Positions 21,611 to 31,803 of a stretch of 64,000 bases of DNA are shown here, in pieces. The stretch lies in assembly GCF_029946005.1 (NCBI RefSeq), contig NZ_JAQSDR010000012.1, positions 1 through 64,000 on the forward strand, in the 5' to 3' direction. The DNA is from Aquabacterium sp. (lineage in GTDB: Bacteria; Pseudomonadota; Gammaproteobacteria; Burkholderiales; Burkholderiaceae_C). Position 1 is the first letter of the stretch. Every line of letters begins with the position of its first letter. The translations under genes were made by a program, and so were the position numbers. The notes beneath the pieces were generated by a model. The model had not been told where the DNA came from and did not search any database. It saw only the letters and a program-made list of their open reading frames with translations.

Positions 21611-21639
21611 CCGCCCCAGAGCTTGGGGCGGTTTTTTTT
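21611..21639 (+). terminator. Rho-independent terminator
   Basis: CCGCCCCA-GAGCT-TGGGGCGG followed by T8. Confidence 0.92.
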
Positions 21640-21722
21640 CGCGAGTGCTTTCGCGCGGCAGGTGAAATAATGGCGGTCTTTGCACACGCCGTCCACAGAC
21701 GCAGCACCCGCCCGGAGAGCGC

Positions 21723-21998
21723 ATGAAAGACCACTACGCTAGCCTTGGCCTGGGCAGCGCCGCCACGCTGGCCGACATCAAAAAGGCCTTCCGCCAGAAG
21801 GCCTCGCTCTACCACCCCGACCGCAACACCGCCGACGACGCGGCGGAGCGCTTCAGGGCCGTGCAAGAGGCCTACGGCGTCCTGTCGGACACCGAAAAAC
21901 GCCAGGCCTACGACGACAACCGCCGCCGCAACCTGCTCGACAGCCCGATCGAGACCGCCCGCGACATCTGGCAAAACTACTTCAGCGCCTTGCTTTGA
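21723..21998 (+). CDS. Short J-domain protein
   Basis: KDHYASLGLGSAATLADIKKAFRQKASLYHPDRN...YGVLSDTEKRQAYD. Confidence 0.92.
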   Translation: MKDHYASLGLGSAATLADIKKAFRQKASLYHPDRNTADDAAERFRAVQEAYGVLSDTEKRQAYDDNRRRNLLDSPIETARDIWQNYFSALL

Positions 21999-22014
21999 CG
22001 AACTTCATCCCCAC

Positions 22015-22566
22015 ATGAGCATCTCCCCCTTCTTCCATGAACTGCGCTCGGCTTACCAGGCTGAACTGGACGACCTGAGCTCCGACTCCGAAGGCAAGGA
22101 CGTGCTTCGCCAACGCCTGGCCGCCAAGCGCAAGGAGGTCGATTTCTTGCTGCAGATGGTTGATCTGTGCCCCGAGATGGTCGCCGTCGTGTTCCACCAG
22201 GGCTTCCGCTTTCCGCAGCCGGTGCTGATGGACCAATTGCTGAGCCTGGAGGCCGACGAGTTTCCGGAGTGGGACAGCCTGGTCAACGCCATTCAGTTGA
22301 CCCCGTGGGCGCAAGAGTTGGCCCAAGTGTTCCTGAAAGAGCCCTCCGGTGGTCGCTTCCTGACCGTGGCGGCCGGCCTGGAATACATGCACGGCAAGCT
22401 TGACCCCGCCCAGGCCGCCCGGGCGGCCGAAGAGGACAAGGAAGACGAAGGCGAAGACCGCGACGAAGACCGCACATTTGAGCAGGACCACAATGACGAA
22501 GACCGCGCCCGCGAAGAAGCCGGTGCCGACTGGATGGTCGAACAAGGTTTCGACCGCAAAGACTGA
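22015..22566 (+). CDS. Hypothetical protein with acidic C-terminus (J-domain operon)
   Basis: ORF colinear with the J-domain gene; no family recognised. Confidence 0.75.
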   Translation: MSISPFFHELRSAYQAELDDLSSDSEGKDVLRQRLAAKRKEVDFLLQMVDLCPEMVAVVFHQGFRFPQPVLMDQLLSLEADEFPEWDSLVNAIQLTPWAQELAQVFLKEPSGGRFLTVAAGLEYMHGKLDPAQAARAAEEDKEDEGEDRDEDRTFEQDHNDEDRAREEAGADWMVEQGFDRKD

Positions 22567-22587
22567 TTGAACGAAGAAAGCCCCTTG

Positions 22588-23340
22588 ATGAGCAGCCACC
22601 ACCTTGCCCTGATCGCCAAAACCCAAAGCCTGATCGCCGCTGGCGACATCGTGGGGGCCGAATCCGCCCTGGTCGAGCTGGCCGACACCGAGGGCGATGG
22701 TGCGTTGATGGTGGTGCTGGAGCAGCTGCCGCCCAAAGACATTCTGGCCGTCATCCGCGAGTACGACAACTCCAAGGAGTCGATCATCAACCTGATGGTC
22801 ACGCCCGCCCAGTTCGCCCGTGCTGTGGTGATCGAGAAGCGCTACAAGGACCTGACCCGCACCCACCTGCGCGGCATGGTCAACTCCATCATCTTCCGCG
22901 AAGACGCCAGCCCGGTTGAATTCCTCAACGCCGTGGGCGACCTCGAAGGGGGCAGCGAAGCTCTGGCCGACTACTTTGCCGACAAGTGGAGCCGCGTCGA
23001 AACCTTTGCCCGCACCGGCAGTTTCGATGGCCTGGAAGACGATGGCCAGATGCTGTCCGAGACCGCGCTCTACGCCTCCGCTTACGTCAAGCCCATCGTC
23101 GATCAAGACGAAGTGGCCGACCAGGACTGGATGGAACTGGCCTGGATCCTGCGCTACCAATGCCCCGACCTGTTCATCGAGACCTTGCTGGTGCTGCGCG
23201 CCAAGTCGCGCGCTTTCGATGCCGGACTGGAAGAAGAGGCCGAAGAGGAAGAGGGCGATGGCAAGGTCAATCTGTCCGACACCGACCGCGGCAAGATCAC
23301 GCCCGCTTCCCTGGAATCGGAAGAAGAGTCGGCGATCTAA
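22588..23340 (+). CDS. Hypothetical protein with acidic C-terminus (J-domain operon)
   Basis: 250 aa ORF, short intergenic distance, acidic tail; no family recognised. Confidence 0.75.
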   Translation: MSSHHLALIAKTQSLIAAGDIVGAESALVELADTEGDGALMVVLEQLPPKDILAVIREYDNSKESIINLMVTPAQFARAVVIEKRYKDLTRTHLRGMVNSIIFREDASPVEFLNAVGDLEGGSEALADYFADKWSRVETFARTGSFDGLEDDGQMLSETALYASAYVKPIVDQDEVADQDWMELAWILRYQCPDLFIETLLVLRAKSRAFDAGLEEEAEEEEGDGKVNLSDTDRGKITPASLESEEESAI

Positions 23341-24567
23341 ATGACGGGCAGTCCAGCTTTCGATTCACCATCGTCCATCGCGGTCTACGACGCGCGGCCT
23401 TTCTTCGAGAAGGCGCTGCAGTATGGCGTGCGCCACGGCATCCTTGACCAGGCCAAGCTGGACACCATCTGCCACGATGCGCCCAAAGGCATGGTGCAGA
23501 TTGCCAGCTACTTTGGCAGCGAGTTCCTGCGCCCCGAGCTTGAAAAAGCCAAGGACCGGCTGGTGAACCTGGTCAGCCTCTACCTGGAAGAAACCTGTGG
23601 CGGTGAGTTGCGCCCAGCGGCCGAGTCGCTGCGCGACCACTCCTTCCTGTCGCGCTCCAAGGGCGGCTCGGACATGCTCAAGCGCCTGATCGCCATGCCG
23701 CAGACCAGCCATTTCGGCATGAACGAGCGCCACGGCTTCACCGACGACCACATCCCGCAACTGGCCAAGTGGTCGCTGCGCAGCCTGGCCGACTACCGGG
23801 CCGAGTTGGCCCAGCGCAGCCACGCCGCGCAAGCCATGGACGCGGCCATCTGGCTGGCCGAAGCCTTGGGCACGGATGCCGCCGAGCTGGAAGAGGCCGG
23901 CGCCGACGCCGATGCGGTCATCCGCACCGCGCTGCTCACCTTGGCCACCAAGCACACCGACCTGCCCGACTGGCCCGCCTTCGACAAGATGGTGGCCGCC
24001 TTGCGCAAGAAGCCGCCCGCCAAACTGGCAGCCAGCCTGCCGCCCAAGGTGCCCGAACACCTCAAGCCGGTGATGGATGAAGCCTGGCAATCGGTCTTGG
24101 CCGACCTGTCCAAGATCCTGGACGCCAACGCGACGCCTCACAAGCTGTTCCACAAAACGCCGGCCTTTCGGGGCCGCTATTTCTGGATTGAAGACGCCTT
24201 GAGCGAGGTGGACCACCACGACCGCTCAGCCTCTGCCAGCTGGAAAAAAATCACCGCGGGCCACAGCGATGAGGGCTCCTTGATCACCTTGTTTCTGTGC
24301 GTGGCCACCAGTACCGCCCCCAAGACGATGCTGACCGAGCGCAGCGCCGCCACCCTGATCCGCAAGATCCGAAAGACCGGCCTGGATGCCGAGTTGGCCA
24401 GCCAGTACATCCGCGACCACGCGCCCATGCAGCACCAGGACGACTATGTCCAACTGTGGCAGTCCTTCATCACCGAGGCGCTGGCCACCTTGAAGAGCGA
24501 TGCCGACTACGCCTTGAAAGACGCCATGGCCGTGCTGCGCCGCGAGGGCAATGTGGCGCCGGCCTGA
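23341..24567 (+). CDS. Hypothetical 408-aa protein (J-domain operon)
   Basis: ATG immediately after the preceding stop; soluble, no family recognised. Confidence 0.8.
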   Translation: MTGSPAFDSPSSIAVYDARPFFEKALQYGVRHGILDQAKLDTICHDAPKGMVQIASYFGSEFLRPELEKAKDRLVNLVSLYLEETCGGELRPAAESLRDHSFLSRSKGGSDMLKRLIAMPQTSHFGMNERHGFTDDHIPQLAKWSLRSLADYRAELAQRSHAAQAMDAAIWLAEALGTDAAELEEAGADADAVIRTALLTLATKHTDLPDWPAFDKMVAALRKKPPAKLAASLPPKVPEHLKPVMDEAWQSVLADLSKILDANATPHKLFHKTPAFRGRYFWIEDALSEVDHHDRSASASWKKITAGHSDEGSLITLFLCVATSTAPKTMLTERSAATLIRKIRKTGLDAELASQYIRDHAPMQHQDDYVQLWQSFITEALATLKSDADYALKDAMAVLRREGNVAPA

Positions 24568-24590
24568 GGCCGTTCAGGCCCGCGCACGGC

Positions 24591-25823
24591 TCACTTGGGC
24601 GTGATCTTCCACAGTTCACCCTTGGCCTGATCGGTCACCATGTACAGCGCGCCATCCGGCCCCTGGCGGACATCGCGCAGGCGTTGCTGGCGATCGCCCA
24701 GCAGGTGCTCTTCGCCCACCACGCGATCGCCCTTGATCTCCAGGCGCACCAGCCAGCCTTCCTTGAGCGAACCCAGGAAGAGGCTGCCCTGCCAGGCCGG
24801 GAAGGCCTTGCCGGTGTAAAACTGCGCGCCCGAAGGCGCGATCACCGGGTCCCAGTAGTACGCCGGGGGAGCAAAGCCCGGTCGGTCGGTCAAGGCCCCT
24901 TCGATAGGCTGTCCTGAATATTCTTCGCCAAACGACACCAGCGGCCAGCCAAAGTTTTTGCCTCGGCCGATCAGGTTCAGTTCGTCGCCACCGCGCGGGC
25001 CCATCTCGGCGGTCCACAAACGTCCCTGTGCGTCGAAGGCCGCCGACTCGACATTGCGGTGCCCCAGGCTCCAGATTTCGGGTTTGGCGCCTGGCGTGCC
25101 CACCAAGGGGTTGTCGGCGGGAGCGGTGCCATCGGGCTTCAGGCGCAGCAACTTGCCCAGGTGGCTGTCTGGCCGCTGCGCATGGGGTCGCATCTCGGCA
25201 TCCGAGCGTTCGCCGAGTGTCATGTACAACATGCCGTCTGGGCCAAAGGCCAGGCGTGAGCCAAAGTGCAGCCCACCGTCAAAGCCTGGCTGGGATTGGA
25301 AAATTACCTTGGCCTGCTCGATGCGCAGCCGGTCCGTTGACAGCACCCCCCGCGCCAGGCTGGTGCCATTCAGGCCCTTGCCACGTGCTTCGGTGAAGGT
25401 CCAGTAGATCAGCCGGTCGGTGGCAAACGTGGGGCTCAGCGCCACGTCCAGCAGGCCACCCTGGCCGCGCACTTCAACCGGGGGCAGCCCCGCCAAAGGC
25501 GGCCCGACCGTGCCGCTGGCCGACACGATCCGCATCGCGCCCACCTTCTCGGTGACCAGCAGCGTGCCATCGGGCAGGGGCTCCACGGCCCAGGGGCGGT
25601 TCAGGCCCTTGGTCAGCACGGTCAGCTGGTAGGCGACTTTGGTGTTCACGCCCGGTGCTCGGGTCTGGCCGACAAAGGCGGGGCGCTGGTGGGCGGCGTT
25701 GGGAGCGCGTGTCTCGATCGGCGTGCCAACCGGTCCGGGCACCGACGTGGCATCCGTGCAAGCGGCCGTCAACCCCAGCAGGGACAGCAGGACAGCCACG
25801 CTGGCGTGTTGCACCTCAGCCAT
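24591..25823 (-). CDS. PQQ-dependent sugar dehydrogenase (glucose/sorbosone dehydrogenase family)
   Basis: RPWAVEPLPDGTLLVTEK, GLLDVALSPTF, GHRNVESAAFDAQGRLWTAEMGPRGGDELNLI. Confidence 0.93.
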   Translation of the reverse strand: MAEVQHASVAVLLSLLGLTAACTDATSVPGPVGTPIETRAPNAAHQRPAFVGQTRAPGVNTKVAYQLTVLTKGLNRPWAVEPLPDGTLLVTEKVGAMRIVSASGTVGPPLAGLPPVEVRGQGGLLDVALSPTFATDRLIYWTFTEARGKGLNGTSLARGVLSTDRLRIEQAKVIFQSQPGFDGGLHFGSRLAFGPDGMLYMTLGERSDAEMRPHAQRPDSHLGKLLRLKPDGTAPADNPLVGTPGAKPEIWSLGHRNVESAAFDAQGRLWTAEMGPRGGDELNLIGRGKNFGWPLVSFGEEYSGQPIEGALTDRPGFAPPAYYWDPVIAPSGAQFYTGKAFPAWQGSLFLGSLKEGWLVRLEIKGDRVVGEEHLLGDRQQRLRDVRQGPDGALYMVTDQAKGELWKITPK

Positions 25824-26112
25824 CGGCGGATCCCGCCCGCGTCCTCGCTTGTCGGCAGATGTTGCTGCCCGTCAGGGTCAGGGTCAGGTTGCCACCGTCC
25901 CAGACCATCCAGTCCAGGTCGATGAACTCGTCGATGTCGCTGGGGGGGATCAGGTCGGCGCGGCGCTGCTTCAGCAAATCGACACAGGCCACCAGCGCGT
26001 CGCGCAGGGTGTCCAGGCGGGTGGGCAGGGCAGGCGGGGGCGTGACGGCGCCTTTGGTGCTGGCACGCGGGCGGCGTGCGCGGGGCCGGGCGGGCCCATT
26101 GAGCTCAGACAT
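25816..26112 (-). CDS. Small hypothetical protein
   Basis: 98 aa ORF with basic Pro/Arg-rich N-terminus, overlaps the next gene start. Confidence 0.5.
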   Translation of the reverse strand: MSELNGPARPRARRPRASTKGAVTPPPALPTRLDTLRDALVACVDLLKQRRADLIPPSDIDEFIDLDWMVWDGGNLTLTLTGSNICRQARTRAGSADG

Positions 26113-26179
26113 GGGAAACTCCAAAAGCTGAGACACGTTAGCACGGCGATGCGGCTTGTTCCTGCCCGATACTCCCGGG

Positions 26180-26854
26180 ATGTCCCTGCATCGCAACCGA
26201 TTCATCCGCCAGGTCCAGGTTCGTCCGCGCTTGTTCATCGCTGCTGCGCTGGCAGTGGCCATCATGGCACTGCTGCCTTCGGGTGTGGTGCAAAGCCTCA
26301 CCACCCGAATGCTGATTGGCTGGAATGCCGGGGTCGTGCTGTACCTGGTGCTGGCGGGGGTCATGATGGTCGGCTCATCGCATGAAAGAATCCGCTGGCG
26401 CGCCAATCTGGAAGACGAGGGGCAACTGCTCATCCTGGTCCTGGTCATCGTGGCCGCCGTGGCCAGCCTGGCGGCCATCGTGGCCGAGCTGTCGCTGGTC
26501 AAGGACATGGCTCGGGCGACCAAGTTCCTGCACATCGGGCTGGCCATCACCACCATCGTGTCCTCCTGGGCATTCACGCATGTGATGTTTGCCCTGCATT
26601 ACGCCCACGACTATTACCTGGACGATGACGGCAAGGGCACTGCAGGTGGCCTGGATTTCCCAGGCACCGAGACGCCTGATTACGGCGATTTCGTCTACTT
26701 TTCCTTCGTCATTGGCACCTCGGCCCAAACAGCCGATGTCAGCTTCACCAACAGCGCCATGCGGCGCATCGGCCTGATCCACTGCGTGTTGGCCTTCCTC
26801 TTCAACACGACCTTGCTGGCCCTGACGATCAACATGGCCGCCAGCATGATCTGA
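26180..26854 (+). CDS. DUF1345 membrane protein
   Basis: Multi-TM; DFVYFSFVIGTSAQTADVSFTNSAMRRIGLIH typical of DUF1345. Confidence 0.87.
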   Translation: MSLHRNRFIRQVQVRPRLFIAAALAVAIMALLPSGVVQSLTTRMLIGWNAGVVLYLVLAGVMMVGSSHERIRWRANLEDEGQLLILVLVIVAAVASLAAIVAELSLVKDMARATKFLHIGLAITTIVSSWAFTHVMFALHYAHDYYLDDDGKGTAGGLDFPGTETPDYGDFVYFSFVIGTSAQTADVSFTNSAMRRIGLIHCVLAFLFNTTLLALTINMAASMI

Positions 26855-26861
26855 ATGGGCG

Positions 26862-28873
26862 TCAGCCAGCCACCTTGAACATGCTGACGCGCTCGGCCAA
26901 CTGCTGAGCGAGCTGTTTCATTGACAAGGCCGCTGCGGCGGTTTCTTCCACCAAGGTGCTGTTTTGCTGGGTGGAGCGGTCCAGGTCCTGCACCGCCGAG
27001 CCAATGTCGGTGATGCCCGAGTTCTGCAGGCGGGCCGACCCGGAGATCTCCTCCAGCAAGGTTTTCATGCGCTGCGCGTTGGCCACCAGGTCGCCCATGG
27101 TCTGGCCCGCAGATTGAGCCACTTGCGTGCTGTCATCGACCCGGCCCATGCTGTCGGTGATCAAGGCCTTGATCTCGCGGGCGGCGGTGGCCGATCGCAG
27201 GGCCAGCGCGCGCACCTCGCCGGCCACCACGGCAAAACCCTTGCCTTGCTCACCAGCCCGTGCGGCTTCCACCGCCGCATTCAGCGCCAGGATGTTGGTT
27301 TGAAAGGCAATGCCGTCGATCACCGCGATGATGTCGCCGATCTGGCGCGAGCTGTCCTTGACGGCGTTCATGCTGTTCATGACTTGCTGGATGATTGCTT
27401 GCCCCTGGGTGGCCGCGTCAGCGTTGTCGTGGGCCAGCTCGGAGGCAGCCCGGCTGTGGTCGGCACTGGCGTGGGCGGTCTGGGTCATCGCGCTCATGGA
27501 GGCCGCCGTTTGTTCCAGGCTGGCCGCGTTGGCCTCGGTTCGCTCCGACAGCTTCGTCGAGCCCAGGCTGATCTCGCTGGCCCCGCTGAGCAGCGAATCG
27601 GACGACTGCCGAACCTGCAGGACGATGCCGCCCAGGGAATCCTGCATGGCGCTCACGCCTTGCATCAGTTGGGCAATCTCGTCGCGCCCCCAGGCCCTCG
27701 GTTGGGTGGTGAGGTTGCCCTGGCGCATGGCGTCCAGGTGGAGGGCGACTTCTTGCAGACCGCCGTCCAGCACTTTCTTGAACGACAGGAACAGGTACAA
27801 AGCCCCCACCACGCACAACACCATCACGGCGGTCGTGATGTCGCGGGCTCGGATCATGGCGTTCACGCGGGCCTTGATCAACTGGTCCATGTGGGTCGTG
27901 GCGCGGTGGGTTAAGCCGGTCAGCTGGTCCAGGGCCTGAAGCGCCGAAGCATGGTGCGCGTGCGCGTCGCCTTGGGCCCCTTGTGTGCGCAACAGATTGG
28001 CTTCGGCGTGCTGCAAGAACAGCTGATCTGCCGCACCGCTTCTTCGGCATTGACTTGCGAGGCTGACTCGCCGTTGTAGGCGTACACCTTGTCCAGGCCA
28101 TCGCGCACCGCTTGCAGTTGGCCCGTGGCCAGCACCAGCAACTCCGTGACTCGGCGGACCTGGGCGGGTGTGCCGGCCGAGTGGCTCAGCATGACCGAAC
28201 CCAACTCGCCCAGTTGCGCCAACTGGTCGCTCAACAAGGGCAGGCGGAACATCGATGCGTCCATCAAGTAGTAGCTGTCGATGTCTGGGTCCAGCGTCAG
28301 GTTGGAGCCGTCGGTTGATGCTGCCAGCAAAGTGATCAACTGGTCCAACTGGCGGGTGTGTGTGGCCCACACCGTGTCAAAGCCGGCCGAGGCCGAAGCC
28401 ACTTGGCGGTGGGCTTCGAGGAAGTCCTGGTAAGGCTTGTCCGTGCCCAAGGTTGCACCTGTGGCATGTTGCTCGGCGCCCAGGCGTTTCAAACCGTCGG
28501 CCACCTCTTGCTGAACCGTGGCCAGGGCTGGCGGTGTCGTGTGGGTGGCGGCCTCGTCCAGGGCGAGTGAACGCTGGCGTTGCAAGGCGCTCATCAACGG
28601 CATCACCTGGCGGGCATAGGTCACGCCGATGCGTTCCTTGGCCGAGAAGCCGATCATGGCGGCCTTGTCGCCAAAGTATTGCCACGACAACCAGAACAAT
28701 GGAATGGCAAAGACCAGGGAGATGGTCAACGCCTTGGTTTTGAAGTCGATCCGCCGAAACAGCCTGATGCCGGGGGCCCACGCACCGTGGTACCTGAAGA
28801 ATTCCAACAAGCTGGCTGATGATTGCGCGGCTTGGTGGGTGGTTGCAAGGCGTCGTGTTGATTCACTGAGCAT
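26862..28873 (-). pseudogene. Methyl-accepting chemotaxis protein, interrupted by a frameshift near 28.03 kb
   Basis: N-terminal sensor/TM in ORF 27920..28951; HAMP and signalling domain (IAVIDGIAFQTNILALNAAVEAARAGEQGKGFAVVAGEVRALA) in ORF 26862..28370. Confidence 0.8.
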
Positions 28874-29063
28874 GGGCCACCCCTGGCTGTTGAGCTGTCC
28901 TATTTTCTGGTGATGGCGCTTGTGGGGTACAGGAAATAGGCCAGTCTTCACCCCATTGTTTTCACAGATCTTTACGGGCGGGCCACACCGCGTTTACCGC
29001 CGCCTCGCACCATGAAGGCATGGACAGGTGGCAAGGGCCATCTCCCGCCAAAGGAAACAAACC

Positions 29064-29633
29064 ATGGGCAAGATCGCAAAATTCACTCACGCCGACACCT
29101 GGAGGCCACTGGTCATGGCCAGCGCCTTGTTGGTGATGTCGGCCGTGTCGGTCTTCAGCATGAGCTCACTGGCGCAAGCCCAGGAGCCGAGCGCGGCCGC
29201 CAGTGCCTCGGCATCAGCGGCCCATCCTCATCCCCATGGTCATGGCGGCCCAGGCATGCTGCCCATGGGCGGGCGCCACCTGGATCGCATGCTGGACCAA
29301 GTCAAGGCAACGGATGCCCAGCGCACGCAAATCAAGGCACTGGCCCAATCGGCGCAAGCGGATCTGAAGCCCCTGCACGAAGCAGGACGCAAGGTGCATG
29401 AGCAAACCCTGGCCCTGTTCGCCCAGCCCCAGGTTGATTCTGCTGCCGCTGAAAAGCTGCGCCAGCAAGGCCTGGTCAGCCACGATGCCCTGAGCAAGCG
29501 AATGCTGCAGTTCGCGTTGGATGCGAGCCAAGTGCTGACCCCAGCGCAACGCGCCGACTTGGTCGCCAAAGTGCAAAAGCGCCACGACCGGATGAAGTCG
29601 CGCGGCCAAGCCCATGCTCAGCTTGAGCATTGA
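29064..29633 (+). CDS. Spy/CpxP-like periplasmic LTXXQ-type protein
   Basis: Signal peptide; two LTxxQ-like repeats (KATDAQRTQIKAL, VLTPAQRADLVAK), His-rich segment HPHPHGHGG. Confidence 0.78.
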   Translation: MGKIAKFTHADTWRPLVMASALLVMSAVSVFSMSSLAQAQEPSAAASASASAAHPHPHGHGGPGMLPMGGRHLDRMLDQVKATDAQRTQIKALAQSAQADLKPLHEAGRKVHEQTLALFAQPQVDSAAAEKLRQQGLVSHDALSKRMLQFALDASQVLTPAQRADLVAKVQKRHDRMKSRGQAHAQLEH

Positions 29634-29650
29634 CTCCACTGGGGGCGACA

Positions 29651-30376
29651 ATGCTGGACATGAGTGAGCACATCCTACTGATCGACGACGACCTGCGACT
29701 GAGCGCGATGGTGGGTGACTACCTGCGCAGTCACGGCTACCAGGTCTCCAGCGCCCCCACCCTCAACGCGGGCCGCGAACTGCTGGCGCGCCAGACCGTC
29801 GATGCCCTGGTTCTGGATCTGATGCTGCCTGATGGTGACGGTCTGGACCTGTGCCGCGAGTTGCGCTCGGCCTCCCGCACGCGGTCCTTGCCCTTGCTGA
29901 TGCTCAGCGCCCGGGGCGAGCCCACCGACCGCATCGTCGGCCTGGAGGTCGGGGCCGACGACTACCTGCCCAAACCCTTCGAGCCGCGCGAACTGCTGGC
30001 GCGTTTGCGCGCCCTGTTGCGACGCACCAACCCCGCCGCCCAAGACGACGACGTTTGGCGCTTTGGCCGCCTGGAGATCGATGCCGGCCTGCGCCAGGCA
30101 CGCTTGGCCGGCACGCCCTGCGAGTTGACCTCCTACCAGTTCGACCTGCTGTCCGTGCTGGCCCAGCACCCGGGCCGCGTGCTCAGCCGCGACCACATCA
30201 TGGATGCGCTCAAAGGCCATCCCCTGGAAGCCTACGACCGGTCCATCGACGTGCACATCTCGCGCATCCGCGCTGCCATCGAAGACGATCCCAAAGAGCC
30301 CAAGCGCATCCTCACCGTGCGTGGCGCGGGCTACGTGTTCGCCAAAAAGCAGGACGCTGACACCGAAGCCGCATGA
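29651..30376 (+). CDS. OmpR-family response regulator (CpxR-like)
   Basis: Receiver (LLIDDDLRL, LVLDLMLPDGDG) and winged helix (DRSIDVHISRIRAAIEDDPKEPKRILTVRGAGYVF). Confidence 0.92.
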   Translation: MLDMSEHILLIDDDLRLSAMVGDYLRSHGYQVSSAPTLNAGRELLARQTVDALVLDLMLPDGDGLDLCRELRSASRTRSLPLLMLSARGEPTDRIVGLEVGADDYLPKPFEPRELLARLRALLRRTNPAAQDDDVWRFGRLEIDAGLRQARLAGTPCELTSYQFDLLSVLAQHPGRVLSRDHIMDALKGHPLEAYDRSIDVHISRIRAAIEDDPKEPKRILTVRGAGYVFAKKQDADTEAA

Positions 30377-31803
30377 AGACCCTGGCGCTGCGGATCTACC
30401 TGACCGTGGTCACGGTCTTGCTGCTGTTCACGCTGGGCACTGGCTGGTTGGCGCAACGCCACATGGAGCACGAGCGCAACGAGTTCCAATCTCAGGCCGC
30501 CTCCAACGAACGGGCCGCCGCCTGGGGTGAACTCATCGAGAACAGCCTGCCCCCAGTCAGCCAGCCAGAGGCCGACCAGGCCCAAGCCCTGCTGGAGTGG
30601 GCCGCGCGCCTGCGTTTGCCACTGGCGCTCGACAACCCGCAAGGCCGCCGCATTGCCACCTCAGACCTGATGCAGGAGCGTTTGCTCCGTCAGCGTGGTT
30701 CCCTCATCCGTCTTCAAGAGATCCACCTGTCCGATGGCCGCGTCCTGTGGATTTTGAGGCCCTCATTGGTGGCGCGAGGGCGTGGTGGTCCGCCCAGCGG
30801 TGAGGCGCCCGCACCGCCGCCAGCGGGCATGGTCGCTCCACCGCATTGGTTTGGCGGACCCTTGGGTTGGCTGGCCCCGCCGCCGTGGCTGCTCAGTGGT
30901 GCCCCTGCGTTGATTCTGTCGCTGCTGCTGTTGTTCGTGGCCGTGGCCATCGGTGCTTGGCCGGTGGCCAACCGACTCACGCGGCGCTTGAAGGCCCTGC
31001 GGCAAGGCGTTGAAACCTTTGGGTCGGGCCAGTTGGGGCACCGGGTGGAGGTGGAGGGGCGCGACGAAGTGGCCGACCTGGCACAAAGCTTCAATCAGGC
31101 CGCTCAACGCATCGAAGACCTCATTGGTGCCCACCGCAATCTGCTGGCCAATGCCAGCCATGAACTGCGATCGCCTTTGGCCCGGCTCAAGATGGCGGTG
31201 GCCATGATGGCCGAGCTGCCGCCTGAGCGCTGCGAGGCCTTGCGCCAGGAAATCAATCAGGACATCAAGGAGCTGGACGCCCTGGTGGAAGAGGTGCTGC
31301 TGGCCAGCCGCCTGGATGCCAAGTCCGAGCTGGACCGCCAGCCCGTTGACCTGGTGGGCCTGGCCGCCGAAGAGGCGCGCCGCGTGGGCGCCGTGCTGGA
31401 AGCCGACGAGGCCTCACGCCAGCTTGTGAAGTTTGATGAACGGCTGGTGCGACGCGCCGTGCGCAATTTGCTGGAAAACGCCAAACGCTATGGCGGTGAC
31501 CGTGAGCCCATCTTGCTCAACGTGTCCGCTGGCCCTTTGCTGGCGGAAATCAGCGTCAGCGACCGGGGCCCGGGCGTGCCGCCCGAAGAATGCGAGCGCA
31601 TCTTCGAGCCCTTCTACCGCTTGCCCGGTCACGCGGAACACGCCGGTGGTGTGGGCCTGGGACTCAGCCTGGTTCGCCAAATTGCCCAAAGGCATGGCGG
31701 CCAGGTGCGCTGCGAAGCGCGCCCGGGCGGGGGCAGCCGCTTTGTGATCACGCTGCCGAAGCAGCCCGCCCAATGGCCAGATAGTCCAGGCCAGAAGCCT
31801 TGA
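30373..31803 (+). CDS. Sensor histidine kinase (CpxA-like)
   Basis: HAMP, H-box [17 protein letters not shown]-box [12 protein letters not shown]-box [18 protein letters not shown]. Confidence 0.92.
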   Translation: MKTLALRIYLTVVTVLLLFTLGTGWLAQRHMEHERNEFQSQAASNERAAAWGELIENSLPPVSQPEADQAQALLEWAARLRLPLALDNPQGRRIATSDLMQERLLRQRGSLIRLQEIHLSDGRVLWILRPSLVARGRGGPPSGEAPAPPPAGMVAPPHWFGGPLGWLAPPPWLLSGAPALILSLLLLFVAVAIGAWPVANRLTRRLKALRQGVETFGSGQLGHRVEVEGRDEVADLAQSFNQAAQRIEDLIGAHRNLLANASHELRSPLARLKMAVAMMAELPPERCEALRQEINQDIKELDALVEEVLLASRLDAKSELDRQPVDLVGLAAEEARRVGAVLEADEASRQLVKFDERLVRRAVRNLLENAKRYGGDREPILLNVSAGPLLAEISVSDRGPGVPPEECERIFEPFYRLPGHAEHAGGVGLGLSLVRQIAQRHGGQVRCEARPGGGSRFVITLPKQPAQWPDSPGQKP

